Of a stretch of DNA of 64,000 nucleotides, positions 56,669 to 64,000 are shown in pieces. The position numbers and the translations under genes were made by a program. How positions within the stretch are numbered: position 1 is the stretch's first letter; every line of letters starts with the position of its first letter. Origin of the DNA: Deroplatys truncata (lineage: Eukaryota; Arthropoda; Insecta; Mantodea; Mantidae); assembly GCA_030765065.1 (NCBI GenBank), contig CM060988.1, positions 200,010,565-200,074,564 on the forward strand, in the 5' to 3' direction. The notes beneath the pieces were generated by a model. That model was not told the origin of the DNA and made no database searches. It was given only the letters and a program-made list of their open reading frames with translations.

Positions 56669-57890
56669 GGTAATGTTGCTCCAGAGGTCGACGTGTCATG
56701 GCGGGTGCTGCGCAATGTCAGGCAGGCTACCCTGTAGAAGAAAACATCGCTAAAATTCCACGAATGTGTGGCATTTGGCTCTTTAAATGCCACAAAGTTG
56801 TTTAAGTACTTCCGGTTATGTATTCTGTCACAATGTATTGAATTGGTTATGTATTCTGGCGTGATTTTGTCAACAGTCAATATGGACAACTTACACATCG
56901 TTGCGGAGAATGAGATCTTAAATAATGACGCTGTTGTAATGGAAAATTGGGACATGGAACAGCTTGCAGAAGTGCTGGCAAGCTTAGGAGGCAGTTCAGC
57001 ACTTCTCAGGAGCTCTTCAACTCATACTTGCATGAGTTCATGTACATGAACAGCTGTCCCAATCAGAGAGTGTTTCAGAATTTTCTTGTGACACTCTCCA
57101 AGAATTATCCTGCGGCATAACATCTTCGCAGCTCTCTTTTGGTTCATATTCTCCCTCAGAACTTCCTTTTCATCTTTCTTTTCTTCCAAAGTTTTATATT
57201 TCTTCATTGTCTTAAATGCATTGATGCAAAACAGCCCTTATTAAGGCTAACAATTGCATCGTGAAAGAGCAGATATGTTCTTGGACATAATTATAGTAGC
57301 ATTCATTATTATTTAGTTGTATTACATTTGACTATTGTGTCATGGTAATTATTTAATTCTGTGACATCTGTTTACTGCTATGCGGTAATTATTTAGTTAT
57401 ATTACATTTACTTACTGTTGCACGGTAATTATTCAGTTGAAACATTAAATTGAATTTTATTTATGGACACACTTTAACTGCAGTGGTCCTTAGCGTCCCA
57501 TTCTATGTTGGGTGTGAAAGAGTGGTAATTTTGCTCAGGGGCCTCTTTATCAGGCTTGAGGTTCTTTACATTTATTTAGTAGTGCAGAAGTGCCAATGCT
57601 CATTACTAAATGACACACATTAGACAATAGCAATAATATTTTTATTGCTTCACAGTTATTATTAAATTTTATTGTATCTATTTACTGTTTCATGCTTAAT
57701 ATTTAGTTTTATTGCATTTATTCACTTTTTTGCGCTTTTCTATTACGACAGCATATAACAATTCACAACAATACCAAACTATTTCTGGTTTTACTAACGC
57801 AACAGCGTTTTTTCTGTTTAACAGTTGGTACCTGACATTGCATATTTACATCGGCCGCCATGACACATCGACCTCTGGAGCAACATTACC
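56669..57890. mobile_element. Element with long terminal inverted repeats
   Basis: The left end GGTAATGTTGCTCCAGAGG-TCGACGTGTCATGGCGG and the right end (reverse complement) agree over about 36 bp with one mismatch, and further inside share GCAATGTCAGG. The 1.2-kb interior contains a SINE-1 fragment and two frames of 90-100 residues with no recognised domain. No clean target duplication was found. The superfamily is not assigned; Mutator-like or another long-TIR type is possible. Confidence 0.7.
57447..57570 (-). mobile_element. SINE-1, 3' half only, minus
   Basis: The plus strand reads ttttatttatggacacactt, tccttagcgtcccattctat, gtgtgaaagagtgg and ggcctctttatcaggcttga, then the copy stops at ttctttaca. 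It is 5'-truncated and lies inside the long-TIR element. Confidence 0.85.
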
Positions 57891-58983
57891 ATTGTTTTTA
57901 CTGTTTTGAAAAATTGCTCCATGTAATGCAGTTATGTTTAGAAAAAATTAATATTTTAGGTTAAACTCTTTAATAGTACATAAATAATTTGAGAGGTGAA
58001 TTTTTAATTATCGTATTAGTGTGGGAGAAAATAAAAGATATAAGAATTTAAATTGTTGCATAAAAATTCATACAATATGAATATTATTGTTTATTAACAT
58101 CTCAACTAAGGATGTTAACAAAAATTCATCTCATAATTTTTTATACTTTTAAGAAGAAGCAGGTATAAAAAATTTCAGTGATTAATACTGAAAACTATGT
58201 GGTGTGGAACAATTTGAACATGCCGAGAAATGAAAACCTCACAAAAATAGTTTAAAAACTATAATGCTAAAATAACAGTTTCCCGCGTAATGTTGTTTAA
58301 AAAACATTTAGCGCATATATAGGCTCTCTATCTCTTTCTGCTGCAATGCAACTAATTTAGTATTTGAAGATTCCTCGGGCCACTCTAGTTCACTTTTATA
58401 TAGGCAAAATTTAGTTTTTTACTAGAATTTTATAGGAAGTTGGGCTTACAGGCAGACATTTAAATGGCTATAAGACATGCTTTAAAAGATTATACAGCTA
58501 TGGAAGCTACATAGAACTAAAGTAGAAGATTTGTAGTGTTTAATAACACTAAAATCAATATTTCTGAATTTTGGCAATTTTGGTCTTTTCTTCAGAGATG
58601 GGTATCCTTAAACTGACATATAACTTGCACTCTATAACAAGTATTATTTATTGAATAATTGATTATTACCATTTTGTTTTGTTTCAGTTTCAAACCATAG
58701 CTCATGGTGGTATGTACCACAGATAGACATCACCAGTTCATACCAAGCTTTCCCTCATGATGCTGAGCTGGGTTCATGGTTCATAAATTGGTTTAGGCCA
58801 TATCAGTATCACCCTTAGAGGTAAGATATATGAAGCTGTGTTGCTTTTATCATTGCTGCCATATATGTCTTTAGACAGAATCTAGTTTAACTGGTGAAGT
58901 TTATAACCCTTATCTCCAGGGAAAAATAAGGTATGATATACATGTTTCATTGATTTCAGCAATTAACAAATGTAGTTACATAT
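57891..58983. other. Non-coding stretch
   Basis: AT-rich; no frame or repeat recognised. It ends at the target-duplication copy of the solo LTR. Confidence 0.5.
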
Positions 58984-59756
58984 TGTCACGAACGTAACTG
59001 AGGAGATTCGTATTGTAATTATTATTTTATATTAATTGGCATTATTCTCTTATCCTGTCACAAGTTTCTAATTTCACAGAGAATCACATTTTACATTTCT
59101 TAAGTCTTAGTAAATTGTATATATGACAGGAAACAGTGTTTTGCCATTTCCTTTGACATTTCAAAGGGATGTTACTGTGTCATCATTTCCTGAGGAGTAC
59201 ATGTCTTTCTGCAGGCTCTTAGCTGTACCTTAAACCGCGTTACATCACATAGAATGTTCTAGAACATAACATATCGAGTTATGATTGGCTGCTATATTTC
59301 AAATCCAGGGCGGTGGCAGACCATATTTGGTAATAGCTGCCATGGTATTAGAATGAACCCCTCTAGGGTATTTAATCTTATATAAACAAGTGCTTGAGCT
59401 CTGCTCGGGGGACTTCGTGTTGTAACTTAGCCTGGACCATTATGGTACCCGTCAACGGTCGCTGCATGGCCGCTCCAGATGGTTTCATTTGGCACCACTA
59501 GTGGCTTGACAAAGTCGTGTTAAGTATTGGCTCTCCTCATCCACAACGAGACACGTTTCTCAAGGTAAGCCTTATAAGATAAATTGATAATAATAATGTT
59601 AGCTAGTACCATCATCATCCCTGATCTTGTAAACCCAACAATCGCACAGTAGAAATCTAACTCTCTAGAATATAGTAGTTTCGTTAAGCCAAGCTCTGAG
59701 TTCTCTATTACCTGATTCCCAGTTATTCCCCCCTGTGTCCAACTTTAGTTGTAACA
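58984..59756 (+). mobile_element. Solo LTR (Ty3/Gypsy-like), 773 bp
   Basis: It begins TGTCACGAACGTAACTG and ends TTAGTTGTAACA (TG...CA), with a 4-bp target duplication atat on both sides (58980-58983 and 59757-59760). A promoter-like cttatataaacaag lies at about 59387, roughly two-thirds along. No primer-binding site or polypurine tract and no internal coding region follow, so this is a solo LTR left by recombination. Orientation is taken from the TATA-like box. Confidence 0.75.
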
Positions 59757-59760
59757 ATAT

Positions 59761-59985
59761 GATATTTGATGCTGCTGTGATAAATGTGTATGGATTGTGC
59801 GCACACATTTCTTTATTCTCAAGTCAGTGGCAAGTGTATCAGATTGATTCAAGCTAATAATTTTGGGATGTTGTGGACTGTCTGGGACCCATTACTTATT
59901 GGCCACTTTCAACCTCCCCTACAAACTCGTCAGTGCCCCCACCACCATTTCCTCTCTGAATGTGACTGCATCCACAAATCTGTTC
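59761..59985. other. Non-coding spacer
   Basis: Between the solo LTR and a SINE-1. Nothing recognised. Confidence 0.5.
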
Positions 59986-59998
59986 TCTCCGACCACAT

Positions 59999-60263
59999 AT
60001 GCTAGCCTTTAGTTCCCAGGTCACAAGTTCAAACCTGGCAGAGGGCGATGGATATTTTTGGTTATAAAAATCCTTAGCATGGTTTCCTTTTGAAGGGAAG
60101 TAAAGCTGGTGGTCCCATGTCGTAGACTTACGGCATGTAAAAGAACCTCAAGCCTGATACAGAGACCTTTGAGCAAAATTTCCAGTCTTTCATACCCAAT
60201 ATAGAATGGGATGCTAATTACCACAGCAGTTACAGAGCGTCCATAAATAAAACTCAATTTATT
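59999..60263 (+). mobile_element. SINE-1, plus copy with 13-bp target duplication
   Basis: It is flanked by tctccgaccacat (59986-59998) and tctccaaccacat (60264-60276), one mismatch in 13. The copy starts at atgctagcc, so the first ~25 bp of the tRNA head are missing. The B box acaagttcaaacctgg and the body are intact. Confidence 0.93.
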
Positions 60264-60439
60264 TCTCCAACCACATGACTGCATCCACCAGTATTTCCTT
60301 TCCCAGCATACTGTGTGTCTCTGTCTTTAATTCTTTGGTGTGAATGTCTCATTCTTGAAGCTTTTAAAATAAATAAATTAAAATGTAAGTAAACAAGGTG
60401 TAGGAAAACTCATTTACACCCTTCACTAAAGTACATAGT

Positions 60440-60553
60440 ACCTGGACATGGTTTGAAAGTCTTGCTCTCATTGTCAGCTGCTGATCTACTGGTTGGTGTT
60501 TGTTTGGTTGTCCTGTGATGGCATTTGGTAAGTGTTTGATGTATTTATGTAAC
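60440..60553 (-). pseudogene. Penelope-like element 2, 3' end (left of piggyBac)
   Basis: In the minus strand, the frame from the PLE at 63130-63481 continues here after the piggyBac: open sequence KYIKHLPNAITGQPNKHQ leads to a CTGACAATGAGAG...TTTCAAAC motif (60451-60477) that resembles the hammerhead-like sequence of element 1. It is therefore the displaced end of the same element. Confidence 0.7.
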
Positions 60554-61087
60554 CCTTTAGACTATTAGCTAGTTGTTCTCCAAGCAGAATTGTGTCCATT
60601 TAAATTCTGAGCTGCTACTACAGATGTTAAACTAAAAGTGACCTATATACATGCTTAATTATATCTTTTAGTAGCTAAATTAAATTGATTAATTAATAAT
60701 TCATTTAAAATTGGTTTGAAGTAAATAAGATTAAATATTATTTCAATAATTTATAACTGCAAACATAAACCCCTTTGTAGACAAACAACATGCACCCCTT
60801 TGCAATGCATCTTTATGACTCCACAATATTAATGGCAATGGAATTCGTTACTTTAGGATATTAAAAATCGGAATAAAATCTGCTATACTTCAGTAAAATA
60901 AATACATTAATTTCTGCAAAATTATTATGGTAATCACCCTTAAAATGTTTACATCCCTGCCATTATTGCAGCGAAGATATTGCAGCATGTCCATAACATG
61001 TTAGCTAGACTATTCTCTTGCACCATACAAATGTTAAATATACACTTAAGATTATTAATGGTTACGTATGTACACCCTTGTATTGGT

Positions 61088-62856
61088 TTAGAATTTCCAC
61101 CCCCTTTGCCTCATGATAATTGAGGAAGCATCCAATTCTACACAACGCAATGTACACTGTTTGCAGTTGTATTGTGACTGTATGCCACGACCTGATGGTG
61201 TTTTCCTTTTCTTCACTATGCACTGAGCACACGATTTCAACCGACCTTGAATTTTTATGAGAGTGTGAAGAGAACTTGGTGCAGGAGTAGCAAAAGGTAG
61301 GCTACGCTGAAATCCTGCTCGCTTACGTGACGCGAAGTCTGTGATTAACTGTTGCACTACATTTTGCCTGTAGTAAAGAAGCCTATTGCCATGAGCTGTA
61401 GAAGCAGGTCTGTTCAAAATGTATATAATAAAACTATTAACGATAGCAACATTCACTACGAAATGGAACAGGTATTTCCACCATTTATTTTAGGGTTGGC
61501 CGACACCGTAATACTCCCTCCTTTGGTCTGCGAGATCAATCCCTGCCATATTACAAGTATAGTTTATCACTGTATTAGGGCAAGGTATCTTTATTTGTTC
61601 TTTTCCCTTGCCACTCTTCCTTTCTACTTCTCCATCAGTTCTAGGATCGGAGCTTGTAGATAATAAAAGAATGTCCCTGTTATCATGCCAAACAATCGCA
61701 GTTGCACCTTCATGTTGCAGTTTACGAAATTCGCCCCTTTTCAATTTCAGTTGTTTTGGCTTTAAAATTGTTTTGTCCAGTCTTTCCTTCCAGCATGAGT
61801 TGTACCACACGCATACATTTTCCTGTCCAAAAGTAATTTCATTAGTCGCATGGAAGTAAAAAAATTATCAAAATATATGTAATGCCAAAACCCTGTATAT
61901 TTTTCACACATGTTTAAAACAAACGGTTCCCCAAGTAGAAGATCGCTGTTTCTCGCCTCTGTTTTTCCCAGATAGATTTTACATTCCAATAAATACCCAC
62001 TTTTACTATCTGCAATACTGCATGCCTTTATCCCCCATTTTGTTGGTTTAGCAGACATATATTGTTTTAAAAAGAAGCGTCCTTTGAAGCCTATCATCAC
62101 TTTGTCTACGGAAAGTTCACGATTTGGTTTGTAGACACTTGCAAACTTTTTTATTATATCTAAAGCAGGTTGTACTTTATACAGATAATCGTAAGAATCT
62201 ACCCCTAATCGTGGCCTTGCAGATTCGTCATTCAGGTGAAGGTACTGCGATATCTTTGGAAAGCGGAGCAACGTCATTGTTTGTCTTACAATTGGACAAA
62301 TGCAAAAATCCCCCAAAAAGTAATCTCTGGTTTCAGGTAAATCGACCATCCCCATATATATCAAAATACCTAAATAGACCTGTATCTCCCTTGAATTTGT
62401 AACTTCCCATTTTGGATCTGCCTTTTTAGCTTGAATCTGAGCTGCATATCTGTTGGTTTCCTCTGCAATTTTTCCGTAAAAATTGGAATCTATAAAAAGT
62501 TCAAGATAATCTATTTCTGGAGTTCCTGTAGGAATAGAATGATTTGCACCTGTAGGGGATGAAAATGTTTCTAACTTATTGAAAGTCAAATTGGAGGTCC
62601 ACTGTGCCGGTACTGCTTTAGTTTTAATTTGTCTTTCACTAGCTTTAGCCTCCTGTTCTGCTACCTGTATCTCAGCACTCTCACTGTCACTTTGTTCCTT
62701 ATCACTGTTTTCCACTAACTCACTAAACCAAGATTCGTCGGAGCTATTTTCACGATCTAATTCCTCATAAACTGTTGCAAGTATTTCCTCATCTGTTACC
62801 AATACCTTTTCACTACAGCGTTTTCTAGACCGTGATGTACTTGGAACAGCCTCCAT
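61088..62856 (-). pseudogene. piggyBac transposase, nearly intact
   Basis: It reads from 62856 (MEAVPSTSRSRKRCSEKVLV) to 61088, about 590 codons, the normal length. An acidic N-terminus is followed by the DDE core: SREIQVYLGILIYMGMVDLP, RELSVDKVMIGFKGRFFLKQ (first Asp), HYIYFDNFFTS (second Asp), and NMAGIDLADQRREYYGV (third Asp). The C-terminus carries a Cys-rich finger (CAQCIVKKRK ... CKQCTLRC). There are only two lesions: a frameshift near 61770-61785, where ..DWTKQF stops while the next frame continues ..DKTILKPKQLKLK, and an in-frame TAA at 61490-61492 right after YYGVGQP. The light damage suggests fairly recent insertion. Confidence 0.92.
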
Positions 62857-63129
62857 GGTACTGATACGGCGTCAGGAAACTGCTTACTTACACAACTGCA
62901 CCCGGCTGTAAACGGTGCTATTTATGGTTTGCTATTACATTCTGGCTTGCGAAATCGCTGGAACCATGCAGCAGGAGTATGTTTACATCAACACAGCTCC
63001 TAAAAGCTGAGGTCAGCATAAGCAGAACCTATATGAAACGATAAACACATTTACTATGTTCTACTACGCTATGCGCAGCAGGGCGTTTATCATTTCACTA
63101 TGCTTTGCTATGCTATGCGTCGCAAAGGG
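62857..63129 (-). mobile_element. piggyBac 5' non-coding region
   Basis: Lies between the transposase start and the right TIR. The plus strand contains iterated atgctatgcg/ctatgctatg-like motifs at 63060-63125 that extend the terminal repeat. No other structure was identified. Confidence 0.6.
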
Positions 63130-63926
63130 TTAAGTTATCTTCTGCTGGGATGTCAAAATTCATGGCAATGTCCTTACTCTTCAAAATGTAGATTTTCTCC
63201 CATGCAGTCAGTTCCATAGGTTTAAAGACTTCTTTTAATAGTTTGATCTCTGGGTTTATTTCATGGTTTTTCTCCCAAAAAAGATTTGCAACAGCTGATT
63301 TTTCAGTTTGCTTTTGGTGAATGTTCCTAAAGTGCTCTTTTTTGTGTGTTTCAATATTTCTTTTAGTTTTCCCAATGTATTTCATGTTACAATCTAGGCA
63401 CTCTGTGCCATATATTCCTGACTTTTTCCTGAAGAGATTTGAACCTAGGAGATTGTTAATACTGTTTGTTCTGGGGGTCAAGTTTTATTTTGAATATTCT
63501 GAAAATGTTTTCAAATTTGTGGTAAAAATGTGGATAATAAGTAAATTTATGGAAACTGTATTGTGTTTCAATTGGTTTGAGCGTGGAGGCATCTGTAATT
63601 TTCTTCTGTCTTTTGAACTTATTTATTTTCTTTATTATAGTGAGGTGTTGAATCCATTGGCAATTGCTGTATTCAATATGTGGTCCAATTCTGTTTTGTA
63701 TTCTGTGTCATAGGAATGTTAACCAACCTGTTTGCTAGACTTTTAAACACTGCATATTTATGACTTCCTGGGTTATAACTGTTATTTTTAATGTAATTGT
63801 ATGCACAGCCTTCCTATGTATTCCAAAGCTATTTTTGGAGTTTTTATTTCTTATAATCATCAGATCTAGGAATGGAAGGTAGCTGTCTTTTTTGGTTTAT
63901 GTTGTGAATTTGATCAATTTTTCTTG
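63130..63926 (-). pseudogene. Penelope-like element 2, RT end and GIY-YIG domain
   Basis: Minus frames read, in order, an RT end with YLPFLDLMIIRNKN and SFGIHRKAV (63900-63790), a linker with HRIQNRIGPHIEYSN and KINKFKRQKK, and HKFTYYPHFYHKFENIF. The GIY-YIG nuclease then follows at 63481-63113: SGIYGTECLDCNMKYIGKTK, RNIETHKKEHFRNIHQKQ, EKSAVANLFW and WEKIYILKSKDIAMNFD. It is a different, diverged lineage from element 1 (for example SGIYGTE versus AGIYQID). The frame runs into the piggyBac at DNL. The RT core is not in the window: the element is cut at 63927 by another repeat. Confidence 0.85.
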
Positions 63927-64000
63927 TGCGAGGGGCATTCAGTAAGTAATGCAACACATTTTTTTTCCTTAAAGCAGGTTGGTTTTATTCAGGATTCAAA
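63927..64000. mobile_element. End of another transposon (window edge)
   Basis: gaggggcattcagtaagtaa tgcaacacattttttttcc resembles the terminal sequences of mariner-type elements. It interrupts Penelope-like element 2. Only 74 bp are in the window, so the family cannot be confirmed. Confidence 0.35.

Larger units (their letters stand above)
60554..63129 (-). mobile_element. piggyBac transposon inside Penelope-like element 2
   Basis: The right end is TTAA plus CCCTTTGCGACGCATAGCAT (minus strand, 63129 inward), and the left end is gtaaCCCTTTAGACTATTAG (60550 onward). The right outer TTAA is 63130-63133; the left one is mutated to GTAA. TTAA targets and CCC-starting ends are classic piggyBac. 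It splits the reading frame of Penelope-like element 2. Confidence 0.88.

Noticed and set aside
61352-61663. 103-residue plus frame across the piggyBac
   Set aside because: Antisense shadow of the transposase C-terminal half.

Overview
The window looks like intergenic and intronic DNA from a large, repeat-rich arthropod genome, most likely an insect. The base composition is AT-rich. The transposon families are typical of insects: mariner, pogo/Tigger, piggyBac, Penelope-like, RTE-like and jockey/CR1-like LINEs, and tRNA-derived SINEs. One short tract of TTAGG telomere-type 5-mers is present. No prokaryotic gene organisation, rRNA gene or CRISPR array was seen.

One host gene is well supported. 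It is a plus-strand C2H2 zinc-finger gene whose coding part has three exons (11053-11406, 16088-16128, 18619-20293). The splice phases fit exactly and give 689 residues with 14 intact, evenly spaced fingers. Its two introns carry a SINE, a pogo/Tigger-like transposon, a mariner and one copy of a high-copy repeat called 'family A' here. A second recurring protein family of unknown function, intronless and broken, is present twice on the minus strand (about 830-3420 and 41270-42370). The first copy is split by a Tigger-like element at a TA site.

Layout. 0-3.4 kb: a family A end, then the broken unknown gene with its Tigger insertion. 3.4-6.1 kb: non-coding with three microsatellites. 6.1-10.3 kb: a decayed LINE with ORF1, endonuclease and reverse transcriptase. 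11-20.4 kb: the zinc-finger gene. 20.4-31.3 kb: mostly unrecognised AT-rich DNA with a SINE dimer, a Tc1/mariner-type transposase remnant, a GC-rich block and a minisatellite. 31.4-39.5 kb: a threefold tandem segmental duplication loaded with family A copies, a SINE, an 816-bp MITE and an inverted-repeat element. 41-45 kb: the second broken unknown gene and a Penelope-like element with GIY-YIG domain. 45-53 kb: SINEs, LINE pieces, a mariner and a pogo remnant. 54-57.9 kb: a family A tandem array and an element with long inverted repeats. 59-59.8 kb: a solo LTR. 60.4-63.9 kb: a Penelope-like element interrupted by a nearly intact piggyBac.

The most interesting system is family A, with ten copies. 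It has a 12-bp motif at its 5' end, the same motif inverted about 36 bp before its 3' end, a small 3' hairpin, T-rich targets without target duplication, and tandem and nested arrays. That architecture resembles non-autonomous Helentron (Helitron2/HINE/DINE-1-like) elements. The tandem duplication at 31-37 kb supplies natural empty sites that allow the insertions to be dissected.
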